Below, in pieces: positions 8,596 through 17,492 of a stretch of DNA of 64,000 nt; the first letter of the stretch is position 1; each line of letters opens with the position of its first letter. Source of the DNA: Flavobacteriales bacterium (GTDB lineage Bacteria; Bacteroidota; Bacteroidia; Flavobacteriales_F; PHOS-HE28). Under the pieces are notes generated by a model that did not search any database, was not told the DNA's origin, and saw nothing but the letters and a program-made list of their open reading frames with translations. Both the position numbers and the translations under genes were made by a program. Location of the stretch: positions 62,001 through 126,000 of the forward strand of contig JADKFY010000014.1 in assembly GCA_016717305.1 (NCBI GenBank), given 5' to 3'.

Positions 8596-9489
8596 TCAGA
8601 GCTCCGCCTTTCTCGCAATGTACAAAGTGCTCGAAGTCGGTCGCCCCGAGAGCACACTCATGACATTTGACCAAAGACCCTTGACGGTTCCGATCAAGAG
8701 CGCCCATGGCTTTCTAGCGCCTAAATAGGTTTCGCTGAGCAAGGAGATATACGGTGCATCCATCCACATCCGCTTGGTCTCCACCAATTGGAAGCCGTGT
8801 TGGTGCAAAAGTGTCCGTATGTCTTCCTGTCGAAAATGTGTAAGATGGCGAGGAACGTCCCACGCGGCCCAATGGGTGTCGTAGTGTGCACAATCCCAGC
8901 TGCCTCGATCTGGCACGGCGATCACTAAAACGCCTCTATCGGCGAGCAGCGCAAATAGTCGTTTGAATGTACCACGAAGGTCAGGAAGGTGTTCAAGTAC
9001 GTGCCATAGGGTAACTACTTGGAACTGCTCCTGGGCAGGGACCAACTCTATTGAAGGAACCACCGGAATGCTAAAGTTGGCAATGACTTGTGCACGAGCT
9101 TGTGTACTTGGTTCTACGCCTTGAACGAGGTAACCACGACTCATCAAATGCGCGAGGAACTCTCCGGTTCCGCAACCCAAGTCCAGCACTTTGCCGTTGG
9201 GTTGGAGAGCGTGAATAATCTTATACTTACTATTGAGTGCCCATTTCCGGGCTAATTTGTACAGCTTATCCTGCAGTGTGGCTGAGGTATTCGAGTGGGA
9301 GATGTAGTGCTCTGCTTCGTAATATTTGCCTAGTTCGCTACTAATGGGTCTTGGATTTGTGAAGCGTAGGCCACATACCGCACAATCAACGAGTTGGAAG
9401 GTCTCTAGGGAGATCGAATGATCCCTTACAGAAAGGGAGGGGTTCAATTTTTCAGAACCACATGAGGGGCAGGATTTGAGCTGTTCCAA
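8596..9489 (-). CDS. class I SAM-dependent methyltransferase with N-terminal zinc ribbon
   Basis: The 297-residue protein opens with a four-cysteine zinc ribbon (CPSCG and CAVCG). A Rossmann-type methyltransferase domain follows, with the SAM-binding VLDLGCGTGEFLAHL at about residue 100 and the later LWHVLEHLPD and VPDRGSWDC stretches. Proteins of this architecture often methylate sugars or glycan intermediates, but the substrate cannot be inferred here. No ATG is available: the start is probably the TTG at 9489, a few bases downstream of a parS-like site. It lies in the same direction as mnmG and about 100 bp downstream of it, so co-transcription is possible. Confidence 0.8.
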   Translation of the reverse strand: MEQLKSCPSCGSEKLNPSLSVRDHSISLETFQLVDCAVCGLRFTNPRPISSELGKYYEAEHYISHSNTSATLQDKLYKLARKWALNSKYKIIHALQPNGKVLDLGCGTGEFLAHLMSRGYLVQGVEPSTQARAQVIANFSIPVVPSIELVPAQEQFQVVTLWHVLEHLPDLRGTFKRLFALLADRGVLVIAVPDRGSWDCAHYDTHWAAWDVPRHLTHFRQEDIRTLLHQHGFQLVETKRMWMDAPYISLLSETYLGARKPWALLIGTVKGLWSNVMSVLSGRPTSSTLYIARKAEL

Positions 9490-9495
9490 AGCGTA

Positions 9496-9511
9496 TGTTC
9501 CACGTGGAACG
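9496..9511. promoter_or_regulatory. parS-like ParB-binding site 1
   Basis: TGTTCCACGTGGAACG matches the bacterial parS consensus TGTTNCACGTGNAACA at all but the last base. It lies in the mnmG-methyltransferase gap, and its flanking ATC is shared with the two other copies. No parA or parB gene is in the window. Confidence 0.75.
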
Positions 9512-9588
9512 ATCAGGTGAATAATGGGTTCGGATCGACGATCAGCGTGCGAAATTTGGGGTCTGTAGTATGGAAGGTTTGGCTATGT

Positions 9589-11469
9589 TCATCGACCAAG
9601 ATAGACCATAAGCACGTTAAGGTCGGAAGGTGATACGCCGCTGATCCGTGATGCTTGTCCAAGCGTTCCGGGTCGCACCTTATCCAGCTTGATGCGAGCT
9701 TCCATAGAGAGGGAGGTCAGCTTGGCGTAGTCCATCTCAAACTCAAGAGGGACGTTTTCCAATCGGGTTACCTTTTCGGCCATGTCTCTCTCTTTTTCCA
9801 AGTAGCCATCATACTTCACGTTGATCTCAACTTGTTCGATCACCTCTGCTCGGAGTTCATCTGATCCATCCGCCACCTCGGCAATTCGATCAGAAAGAGG
9901 TTCTAGGTCGGCATAAGTGACTTGTGGCCTACGAAGCAATTCGTAGAGCTTAAGTTTCTGCTTCACTGGAGATGTTCCACGTGGAACGATCACCTCATTT
10001 GCGGCTTCTGGACCAACGCTTTCGGCCTTAAGCGCATGTACCAATGCCTTGCTGCACTGATTCTTCCGTTCGACCCTATCCAGTCGTTCATTACTGGCGA
10101 GACCGATTGCATTTGATCGCGGTGTTAAGCGTAGATCGGCGTTGTCTTGGCGAAGCAGGATCCTGAATTCAGCACGGCTGGTGAACATGCGGTATGGCTC
10201 CTCTGTCCCTTTTGTGATGAGGTCATCTATCAATACGCCTATATACGCCTCGTCCCGTCGCAGGATGAATGGATCCCGCTCCTTCAACTTCAAATGCGCA
10301 TTCATCCCCGCCATGAGCCCCTGGCATGCGGCTTCTTCATAGCCCGTGGTTCCATTGATCTGACCTGCGAAATACAATCCCTGTACGAGTTTGGTTTCCA
10401 ACGTATGCTTGAGTTGCGTTGGGGGGAAGTAGTCGTATTCCACCGCGTAACCCGGCCGGAACATACGTGCATGGGCAAAACCCGGGATCTTGCGCAAGGC
10501 GGCCAATTGAACCTCTTCCGGCAAGCTGGTGCTGAAACCGTTTATGTAGGTTTCCACTGTATCCCAACCCTCTGGCTCCACGAAGATCTGATGGCGGTCT
10601 TTGTCGGCGAAACGGTCGATCTTGTCCTCGATGCTCGGGCAGTACCTAGGTCCAATTCCTTGGATCCGACCATTGAACATAGGGCTTCGGTCGAACCCGG
10701 TACGGAGGATGTCATGCACCTCTGTGCTGGTATACGTGATCCAACAGGGCAATTGCTTTTGGGCTGGAAGGGTAGTCGGTGAGAAGCTGAATTTACTTGG
10801 GTTCGTATCACCTGGCTGTTCTTCAAGAACGGAATAGTCAATACTCCGGCCATCTACTCGTGGTGGTGTCCCGGTCTTCATACGGCCAGATTCAAAGCCT
10901 AGACCCACCAACTGCTCAGTGATCCCATGACTGGCCTTTTCACCTGCTCTTCCCCCACCAATTTGTCGCTCTCCGATGTGCATTTGGCCATTCATGAACG
11001 TGCCGCTCGTAAGCACGACAGCACGACAATGAATAACTGCCCCGAGACCGGTTCGCACTCCGACAACCACTCCAGCTTCGATCTCTATACCAGAGACACT
11101 ATCCTGCCAAAAGTGGACATTGGGCGTTTGTTCGAGCATTCTTCGCCACTCTGCGGCGAACAAGTTGCGATCATTCTGGGTACGAGGGCTCCACATGGCC
11201 GGCCCCTTGCTACGGTTCAACATCCGGAACTGGACCGTGCTACGGTCGCTTATGATCCCGGAATAGCCTCCAATGGCATCTACTTCCCGCACGATCTGGC
11301 CCTTCGCAACACCACCCATTGCCGGGTTGCAGCTCATCTGGCCAATGACGCCCATATTCATGGTCACCAGCAGGACTTTCGATCCCATGTTAGCAGCAGC
11401 AGCAGCGGCCTCACAGCCGGCGTGCCCACCTCCCACTACCACAATGTCGTATGGCTCCGTATTGTTCAT
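9589..11469 (-). CDS. mnmG: tRNA uridine-5-carboxymethylaminomethyl(34) synthesis enzyme MnmG
   Basis: The 626-residue FAD enzyme works with MnmE to modify the wobble uridine of several tRNAs in the cytosol. It shows the FAD-binding VVVGGGHAGCEAA at the N-terminus, CNPAMGGVAKGQIVREVDA, MNGQMHIGERQ, GLYFAGQINGTTGYEEAA and the C-terminal helical domain ending YAKLTSLSMEAR. Length is normal. The ATG at 11469 is preferred to a GTG at 11478, which lies inside a parS-like site and before the conserved start. A second parS-like site is embedded in the coding sequence at 9973-9988, where it encodes VPRGT. The gene is divergent from the six-gene operon beginning at 11671. Confidence 0.96.
   Translation of the reverse strand: MNNTEPYDIVVVGGGHAGCEAAAAAANMGSKVLLVTMNMGVIGQMSCNPAMGGVAKGQIVREVDAIGGYSGIISDRSTVQFRMLNRSKGPAMWSPRTQNDRNLFAAEWRRMLEQTPNVHFWQDSVSGIEIEAGVVVGVRTGLGAVIHCRAVVLTSGTFMNGQMHIGERQIGGGRAGEKASHGITEQLVGLGFESGRMKTGTPPRVDGRSIDYSVLEEQPGDTNPSKFSFSPTTLPAQKQLPCWITYTSTEVHDILRTGFDRSPMFNGRIQGIGPRYCPSIEDKIDRFADKDRHQIFVEPEGWDTVETYINGFSTSLPEEVQLAALRKIPGFAHARMFRPGYAVEYDYFPPTQLKHTLETKLVQGLYFAGQINGTTGYEEAACQGLMAGMNAHLKLKERDPFILRRDEAYIGVLIDDLITKGTEEPYRMFTSRAEFRILLRQDNADLRLTPRSNAIGLASNERLDRVERKNQCSKALVHALKAESVGPEAANEVIVPRGTSPVKQKLKLYELLRRPQVTYADLEPLSDRIAEVADGSDELRAEVIEQVEINVKYDGYLEKERDMAEKVTRLENVPLEFEMDYAKLTSLSMEARIKLDKVRPGTLGQASRISGVSPSDLNVLMVYLGR
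9973..9988. promoter_or_regulatory. parS-like ParB-binding site 2, inside mnmG
   Basis: This is a second TGTTCCACGTGGAACG, identical over 19 bp (including the ATC flank) to the other two copies and in the same orientation. Being kept within a coding sequence suggests selection on the DNA itself, as is known for parS sites in other bacteria. Confidence 0.75.
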
Positions 11470-11470
11470 G

Positions 11471-11486
11471 TGTTCCACGTGGAACG
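11471..11486. promoter_or_regulatory. parS-like ParB-binding site 3, mnmG leader
   Basis: This third identical TGTTCCACGTGGAACG lies one base before the mnmG ATG, within its presumed 5' leader. The three sites span 2 kb (spacing 477 and 1498 bp). Confidence 0.75.
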
Positions 11487-11554
11487 ATCTTTTGTGGATC
11501 CCTGATCTTCAGTGGTTTAAGCCTCTAAGGTAGGGATAGGTCCCATGGGCGCGG

Positions 11555-11562
11555 CAAAGGTA
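11555..11562 (-). promoter_or_regulatory. -7 element for mnmG
   Basis: The minus strand reads TACCTTTG, an exact match to TAnnTTTG, about 85 bp upstream of the mnmG ATG. The transcript would include parS-like site 3 in its leader. Confidence 0.4.
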
Positions 11563-11623
11563 GATCGATCCATAGCGAAGTTGGATCCGGTTTGCACCAA
11601 AGAGCAAAACTGCCTTCAACCCA

Positions 11624-11631
11624 TATCTTTC
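11624..11631 (+). promoter_or_regulatory. possible -7 element for the six-gene operon
   Basis: TATCTTTC matches TAnnTTTG at seven of eight positions and lies 39 bp before the first start codon of the operon. The nearest TTG (11592-11594) is 29 bp away, longer than usual. Confidence 0.3.
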
Positions 11632-11670
11632 GCTCATACCGGACGAACGGGAACACTTCACACCAAGAAC

Positions 11671-13035
11671 ATGGCAGATAGTTTTGATCTATTGGACGAG
11701 CTCGGCGACGAGAAGAAAGTGAACGAGTTGAAAGCGCGCATCCAGAAGAAGAAGGCGAGCGATGTGATCTCCAAATTGGACAGCATCGAAAGCGAGATCG
11801 AGAGTGCCGCATCCAACAACAAGAGTTCGGAGGACATCGTTTCGGGCATCATAAACGCCAAATTCGAGAGCCTGAACGGTGATGTTGAAAGCACGGAAAA
11901 GGACCTTCAGGAGTTGATGCTTCACCTCCGTGCCATGCTCGATAGCTGTGGTGGTGAATTCGCCAATCTGCAAGAACTCAACAAGGGTGAGCAGGGCTTG
12001 GTGAGCGGTGCGAAGGCCAAGTTGCAGGGCGCAGAGACGGAGTTGGAAGAAGCCAAAGCGATGGGTGACGCCTGGAACATCTTGTTCGGTTACAAGAACA
12101 GCAAGGTGAGAAGTACCACCAAGCAATTAGACGCCGCAGAGCAGGGCTTGAAACAGGCTGAGCAGGATGCCAATCGCATGTATCGCGAACGGTTGAAGAA
12201 TGCGGATATCGGGGAGTCGCTCAACCGCATCATCAGCCAGGTACAAGGCCTGAACGGCGTTGTGGAAGACATGATCTTAGAGGTGGAGAAGCAGATCGAC
12301 GCGCTGAAGAACCGCAAGGAATTGGCTTTTGAAACGAAGGAGAAAGCCGCTAGGGTGATGGAAAGCCGCAAGGCCGAACTGGAGAACCTGGAGGCGTTGA
12401 TGAAGATGGAGGAGAAATCGTTGGAAGAACTGGCCAACAACAGCCCGGAATACACCGAGCAGCAGAAGAAGGTCGCCGATCTCCGCGAGCGCAGAGCCGA
12501 GGTGAAGGGTAAGTTCAACATCGCCCTCGGTATCTTCCAGAGCAAGGAGCGGTTCGTGGACCAGATCGTGATCCACTTGGAAGCACAGACCATTACCAAG
12601 AACAACCTGAAACAGTTGATCGGCCAGCTGAAGAGCGATACCGAAGAGCGTGTGACGACCTATGAATCGGGCCTACAGCTGATCCGTTCTGCCACCGCAC
12701 AGGAGGCTGCTTCCATCTACGAGGAGGCTGGAGTTAAGACCGACCAGAAGATCACCGAGATCGCGGCCAAAGTGTTCGTTTCGAGCGAGCGCGATCGTAT
12801 CGATCGGGTGAAGAAGCACCCGGACCGTATGACCGAACTGCACAAGGTGCTCGTGGCCATGGCCGAAGCAACCGCGCAATTCAAAGCAAAGGATGCCGAG
12901 ATCATCAAGGCCCACAGCAACAAGTTCGGGATCGATGTGAGCGAAACCTTCAGTAGTAATCACGAAGGCGGCACCGGAACAGGCGGAACGCCCGTAACGC
13001 CAAAGAAGGACGGCGGGGTGAATGATCTATTGTGA
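11671..13035 (+). CDS. long coiled-coil protein, first gene of the six-gene operon
   Basis: The 454-residue protein has no signal peptide or membrane segment. It is dominated by heptad-rich helices at about residues 60-130 (with a Gly-Cys break SCGGEF) and 150-390, separated by GDAWNILFGYK. It begins with the acidic leucine motif DSFDLLDEL and ends in a Gly/Thr-rich tail closing with GGVNDLL, which could be short docking motifs. The layout recalls the TelA (toxic anion resistance) family, but I cannot confirm that by eye. The ATG at 11671 is chosen because sequence before it is low in helix propensity and a -7-like element lies between it and an upstream ATG. Its neighbours suggest it is a partner or substrate of the AAA+ ATPase two genes downstream. 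Confidence 0.75.
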   Translation: MADSFDLLDELGDEKKVNELKARIQKKKASDVISKLDSIESEIESAASNNKSSEDIVSGIINAKFESLNGDVESTEKDLQELMLHLRAMLDSCGGEFANLQELNKGEQGLVSGAKAKLQGAETELEEAKAMGDAWNILFGYKNSKVRSTTKQLDAAEQGLKQAEQDANRMYRERLKNADIGESLNRIISQVQGLNGVVEDMILEVEKQIDALKNRKELAFETKEKAARVMESRKAELENLEALMKMEEKSLEELANNSPEYTEQQKKVADLRERRAEVKGKFNIALGIFQSKERFVDQIVIHLEAQTITKNNLKQLIGQLKSDTEERVTTYESGLQLIRSATAQEAASIYEEAGVKTDQKITEIAAKVFVSSERDRIDRVKKHPDRMTELHKVLVAMAEATAQFKAKDAEIIKAHSNKFGIDVSETFSSNHEGGTGTGGTPVTPKKDGGVNDLL

Positions 13036-13129
13036 GAGTGAAGTGCACCGTTTCATCACCACGCAAGTACGCCACCTGTCCTATCCGGATCGATCATAAA
13101 GATCAGCGTCATCTGCGTTCCCCTTTACC

Positions 13130-14242
13130 ATGAAGACCATCGATATCGAAAGTCACTTCACGGAATTGGACCGTTCCATTCTGGTGAACAATGTGGAGTA
13201 CGAGCGCTATTTCGATTTTGTGACCCATATCCTGGACGCCTTCACCGCGGCCTTTGCACCAAAGAACGGAGTGCAGGAATATGAGGTACACATTGTTCAG
13301 GATTTCGCTTTGCGGTTCTTGCACACCCTTCGGACATTGAGCTTGAAATACCTTTTCGAGGATAGTGATCAAATGCGGATCGACGTTACCGCAAGCGGGT
13401 TCCCGAACCACTTGGAGATCCGAAAAATAGCCGCGGACCAAAGCCTCTTAAAGGCCGGGAGCATCCCAGCAGTGAACGAAGAGACCTTGAAACGCCAACT
13501 GCTGGACAAGCTGATCCAAGGCGAAAGCGAACCACGTTCCACACTTCAGAAATTGGCGCTTGCTCAATACCATTCCACCATCGAAAAAGGTGAGCTGTTC
13601 GGGGAATTCGTTCCGGGTAATTTGCGCGAACTGAAGACGTTCGACGACAAGCGGAAGACCAAGCGATTTCTTTGTTCGTGGGCATCATTCGACACCGTTA
13701 CCAATCGTCCTTTCGTGTACTTGATGGTGTTCGACAACGACCCTGATCCGGAAGGGGAGAAGACCCAACAAGTGGACAAGGACCCCCACTTCGTGGACAT
13801 GATCCGGAAGTGTACGCACAACACCGCACCGCTGAAAGTCGTGGCATCGGACATCGATGAAGCCTACGCTTGGGTGCATCCGAAAGTGCTCAAACGCATC
13901 GACATCGGCCCCATACTGGGCGCATATGACAGGACCGAGGATGAGCAGGCCGTGGAGATCGGAAAGCACATTCCGCCAGGACACTTCGTGATGCACGTGA
14001 CAACAGAGATCATGTTCTCTGTGGGTCAAGAGAAGAAGAACATGGGCCTGCTTTCCAAGAGCGAACTCCGCGAGGTGTTCCACGTGGACGAAACGAACAA
14101 GGATTGCATGGAACGTATGGTGAGCGAAGTGCAGAACTACCTGTTCACCACCCATACCGTGATGCAATACCTGAGCGATAGCCAGAAGGAAATGCTCAAG
14201 GAATTGAGCGCTCCACCATTCATTTGCCCACCCGTTACCTGA
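13130..14242 (+). CDS. unknown cytosolic protein, second gene of the operon
   Basis: The 370-residue product is not recognised. It starts MKTIDIESHFTELDRSI and has no signal peptide, membrane segment or obvious catalytic motif. The first 120 residues look helical; residues 170-300 alternate strand-like segments (FLCSWASFDT, FVYLMVFDND, HFVMHVTTEIMFSV), suggesting a mixed alpha/beta domain. It ends one base before the AAA+ ATPase start, so the two are almost certainly translated from one message. Length and codon use resemble the neighbours. The role is inferred only from position: a subunit or adaptor of the ATPase. Confidence 0.75.
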   Translation: MKTIDIESHFTELDRSILVNNVEYERYFDFVTHILDAFTAAFAPKNGVQEYEVHIVQDFALRFLHTLRTLSLKYLFEDSDQMRIDVTASGFPNHLEIRKIAADQSLLKAGSIPAVNEETLKRQLLDKLIQGESEPRSTLQKLALAQYHSTIEKGELFGEFVPGNLRELKTFDDKRKTKRFLCSWASFDTVTNRPFVYLMVFDNDPDPEGEKTQQVDKDPHFVDMIRKCTHNTAPLKVVASDIDEAYAWVHPKVLKRIDIGPILGAYDRTEDEQAVEIGKHIPPGHFVMHVTTEIMFSVGQEKKNMGLLSKSELREVFHVDETNKDCMERMVSEVQNYLFTTHTVMQYLSDSQKEMLKELSAPPFICPPVT

Positions 14243-14243
14243 C

Positions 14244-16217
14244 ATGGAAAAGAGCGGAGCATCGCAGATCCCCGTTACCGAGGAGCAATTGAACGCCTAC
14301 AAGGAGGAGGTGACCGCCTTACTGAAGATGGTGAGCTGGTCGCCGGACCACCGCAATAGGCCCGCCAGCAATACGCAACTGGACGCTAGCTTCCTCATGC
14401 ACGTGGGCAAAGCGCTCAACGTTGGGGAGACGGACGAACTCTCTGTGCTGAAGAACGCGGTGCGGATCAGCGACGACCGCACGATCCTCACCAACACCAC
14501 CAACGTGGTTCTCAATGCGATCCGTAAGGGTTTCTGCATGGGCAAGCACTTGAGCGTTTTGTTCGAGCGCAGCAGTGGCCTGGAGTTGCTACAGCAGAAG
14601 AACAACGACGGCAGCTTGCATCAGAGCGAGATACCTGCGTTCCACGACAAGTTGCAGACCGCCTCGGCGATCCAACTCTTCGTCGCATCGTACTACATCA
14701 CCTACTTTCTCAGCAACGTTCACGCAGACGAACATGCCTCCATAAACATCGATTTCGGCGGCATTCCGGAAGTGAAATTGAGCCGGCCAAGCCAAGCTGT
14801 GCAATGTGCCATGTACTACTACGCGGCCTATTTGGAGCGCAGTGGAGTTGTGAAAAAGGACTTGGAATTATTGAAGATCACACTGCTCTATTTCGAGCGA
14901 TTGAAGGAGGAGGTCCTTATGCGTAAGGGCTCGTTGAAGGATGTCGAATTCTTCACCTCGCAGAACTACAAGTTGGAGCATTCGGACTTCACCGTCCAGG
15001 GCTTCGATGTGGCCTATTCCACTCAAGTGAAAGGGATCGAGTTCAATGCCACGCGCATGGAGGAGATCGTGGCGAACGAAGAGGCCAAACACATGTTCCG
15101 CCGCTTCGCAGAACGCCTGCTTTGCTATGACCTCATCGAGCAGAAGAACCCCATGTTGGTGCTCGGTGGCATGCCCAGCATCACCATGGCCGATGGCAAA
15201 CCGGGCACGGGCAAGAGCATGCTGATCGCGGCAGTGGCCACCATGCTGAAGGAACGTTGCGAAGTCCTGAATATGCCCTTCCTTTTCTGGCCCTTGCCGG
15301 AGAACATTATCTCCACTTTCCAAGGCGGTTCAGCGGAACGTGCGATCGAATGGTTCCGGCCAATGCAGGACACTGGCAAGATCGTTTTTGCACCCATTGA
15401 CGATGCCGAGAACAACTTGGAGGAACGCACACGCCAAGGGGTTTCCGCCGGTGTGCGCGAATTCATCGGAGTCTTCCTGCGCAATACCGAAGGCGCCTAC
15501 GCGGTGAACCACGGCAACCGCATGATCAGCCTGTTCACCAACATCCCGGACCAGATCGACAAGGCCGTGCTTTCGCGCATCCAGGTCCGCGTGAGCATGG
15601 AGGGGGCGAAGCGCTTCGAGGACTTTGTTGATCAAGACCATTTGTGGTGGAAGAAGTACCGCGAACTCGATCCGAAATTCATCAAGGACGCCGGTGTGAA
15701 GGGCTACGAATTCATGAGCGCACAACGGCAGGTTGGTTCGATGAACGAGTTGCTGAACAAGGGAACCGGCGATTTGCAGAATGCAGAACTGAAGACGATC
15801 TACGAAGCGAGCCTGAAGCAGCACGATGCCGGTACGCACGAGTTCTTCGGCACGTTCTACGCGGCGGTATTGGCGCGTTTCCCGTTCTTCTCTTCGCGCG
15901 ATCTGCGCAACATCCAGAAGGCGGTGGATGCACGTGTCACGGACTTCGATCTACCGAGCACCTGGTGGGACAAACCTGATGAGTTCTTCTTCAAGGACTA
16001 TGCAACAAAGCTTTCCATGTTGAAGGAATTGATGCGTTCCAACCTCGGCCACATCAGCTTTGAAGAGGTGCGTTTGCAGGAGGCTATGAACTACCTCGAC
16101 AACGCGATCCGGATCAACGAGACCGGTATCGATCGGCAGGTGGAACGCCGCGCGGAGGAGATCTATATCCAGCAGAAGGCGCTGGAGTTGCAGGCGAAGA
16201 AGAACGCGAAGAAGTGA
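14244..16217 (+). CDS. AAA+ ATPase, third gene of the operon
   Basis: The 657-residue protein has an N-terminal helical domain of about 290 residues, then one AAA+ module: Walker A GKPGTGKS (318-325), Walker B KIVFAPIDDAE (379-389), a sensor-1-like Asn in SLFTNIPDQID (about 433) and a candidate arginine finger in AVLSRIQVRV (445). A charged C-terminal helix follows. No protease, helicase or DNA-binding domain is evident, so it resembles a remodelling ATPase more than a Lon or Clp enzyme. It lacks membrane segments. The stop overlaps the next gene's ATG as TGATG, implying translational coupling. I do not recognise the subfamily. Confidence 0.85.
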   Translation: MEKSGASQIPVTEEQLNAYKEEVTALLKMVSWSPDHRNRPASNTQLDASFLMHVGKALNVGETDELSVLKNAVRISDDRTILTNTTNVVLNAIRKGFCMGKHLSVLFERSSGLELLQQKNNDGSLHQSEIPAFHDKLQTASAIQLFVASYYITYFLSNVHADEHASINIDFGGIPEVKLSRPSQAVQCAMYYYAAYLERSGVVKKDLELLKITLLYFERLKEEVLMRKGSLKDVEFFTSQNYKLEHSDFTVQGFDVAYSTQVKGIEFNATRMEEIVANEEAKHMFRRFAERLLCYDLIEQKNPMLVLGGMPSITMADGKPGTGKSMLIAAVATMLKERCEVLNMPFLFWPLPENIISTFQGGSAERAIEWFRPMQDTGKIVFAPIDDAENNLEERTRQGVSAGVREFIGVFLRNTEGAYAVNHGNRMISLFTNIPDQIDKAVLSRIQVRVSMEGAKRFEDFVDQDHLWWKKYRELDPKFIKDAGVKGYEFMSAQRQVGSMNELLNKGTGDLQNAELKTIYEASLKQHDAGTHEFFGTFYAAVLARFPFFSSRDLRNIQKAVDARVTDFDLPSTWWDKPDEFFFKDYATKLSMLKELMRSNLGHISFEEVRLQEAMNYLDNAIRINETGIDRQVERRAEEIYIQQKALELQAKKNAKK

Positions 16218-17488
16218 TGCTGAAACTCATCCAAAGCGGACTTTTCGGTGGGCAGTTGTTCCATGTGGGGACCAAGGAATTGGTTGAACGTTACAACGAG
16301 TGTTTGGATGATATCGGCTTGCCGCGAACGGACCTGAACGAGTTCCACATCGATGGGTGGGGCTGGAGCCCGGAGATCGCCGAGGAGCTGCAGGACAAGC
16401 AGTACCTCTCGCACGGAAGTGCCAACCCGTACTCGATCATCATCACACCGGATCAGCAACGCGGTTCACTGTACTACCCCTACCATTCATTCGATTGGGA
16501 CATCCATCACCAGGTGTTCGACAAGTATGCCAAACAGATCGCGGATATTACCACCGAATGTGGCCTTTGGTTTTCGTTGGACCATGACATAAGCACATAC
16601 CGATCACCGCAGGACCTGTTGATGATAGACGTGGTGAAGGTGCAATTCAAGACCACGAAGAACCTGATCACCGCTGCACGTGAGCAACGGGAATTGGTGC
16701 GGACCTACTTTGATAAACCCGCAGCTTGGGCTGATCGCGAACTCCGCCAAAAGATCAGCGCTAGCGGAAAGGAACATGGGGATCTGCGCTTCCGCAATCT
16801 TGAAGTGCTTCCTTTTCCATACACCGATATACGTGCGTTCTATACCACCGCCTTTGATGGGCTCTATGTGCTGCGCGATACGGTGGTCGGTAAGCCCGTA
16901 CTCGTTCTACAGAACAACTCTTCAAGTGTTTCCGGAGAGTTGCAGCATGCGCACATCGAATTCAACCTGAATGATCCTTCGCTGATCAGTTTCCTGTTCA
17001 GCAAGGGTTTGGTGGAGCATTCCTACGCGCACTTCAAGGAGATGCCCGAGTTGTTGGACCACCAGATCGACCTGCTGCTTGCGAACGCCAGTTTGAAGCT
17101 GGAAAAGTCGGTGGAGTTGATCGGTCTAACGGACAGCAAGAAAAAGGGCTTGATCCACACGTTGCAAACAAAAGGGTTGTTGGGCGAAGACTACTTCGAG
17201 CTGGAAGAAGTGCGTCGTGCGCTGCAGCGAAATGAGCCGGTGAAGGCGGAAGGTGAAGTACTGATCCGCGACCACTTGATCCACCCCGTCAAGGACCAGA
17301 ACGTGCAGGTACGCATCATCATCTGGCAGTTGATCGCGAACATTTTCGGGGTGAACGAACTGATACGTTATACCTTCAATAAACCGGACTTCTACCACCG
17401 CTATAAAGTTTGGCCGGAACAGTACCAGCGATGGGTGATCAAGGAATTGCAGGACCACCACGGAATTTTTGGGAAACTAACGGCATAG
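16217..17488 (+). CDS. unknown protein, fourth gene of the operon (DUF6638-like)
   Basis: The 423-residue cytosolic protein carries conserved-looking aromatic motifs near the N-terminus (LVERYNECL, FHIDGWGWSPEIA, YLSHGSANPYSIIITPDQ) and a C-terminal helical region rich in Leu and Lys. From memory it resembles the Bacteroidota family DUF6638, but that needs a profile search. The start is the ATG sharing an A with the AAA+ stop (TGATG); a GTG three bases earlier is also possible. The gap to the next gene is 4 bp. No catalytic motif is apparent. Confidence 0.75.
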   Translation: MLKLIQSGLFGGQLFHVGTKELVERYNECLDDIGLPRTDLNEFHIDGWGWSPEIAEELQDKQYLSHGSANPYSIIITPDQQRGSLYYPYHSFDWDIHHQVFDKYAKQIADITTECGLWFSLDHDISTYRSPQDLLMIDVVKVQFKTTKNLITAAREQRELVRTYFDKPAAWADRELRQKISASGKEHGDLRFRNLEVLPFPYTDIRAFYTTAFDGLYVLRDTVVGKPVLVLQNNSSSVSGELQHAHIEFNLNDPSLISFLFSKGLVEHSYAHFKEMPELLDHQIDLLLANASLKLEKSVELIGLTDSKKKGLIHTLQTKGLLGEDYFELEEVRRALQRNEPVKAEGEVLIRDHLIHPVKDQNVQVRIIIWQLIANIFGVNELIRYTFNKPDFYHRYKVWPEQYQRWVIKELQDHHGIFGKLTA

Positions 17489-17492
17489 GAAC

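Noticed and set aside
14076..14091. TGTTCCACGTGGACGA, similar to the parS-like sites
   Set aside because: It lacks the second AAC and encodes VFHVDE within an operon gene; two or more mismatches, so probably chance.
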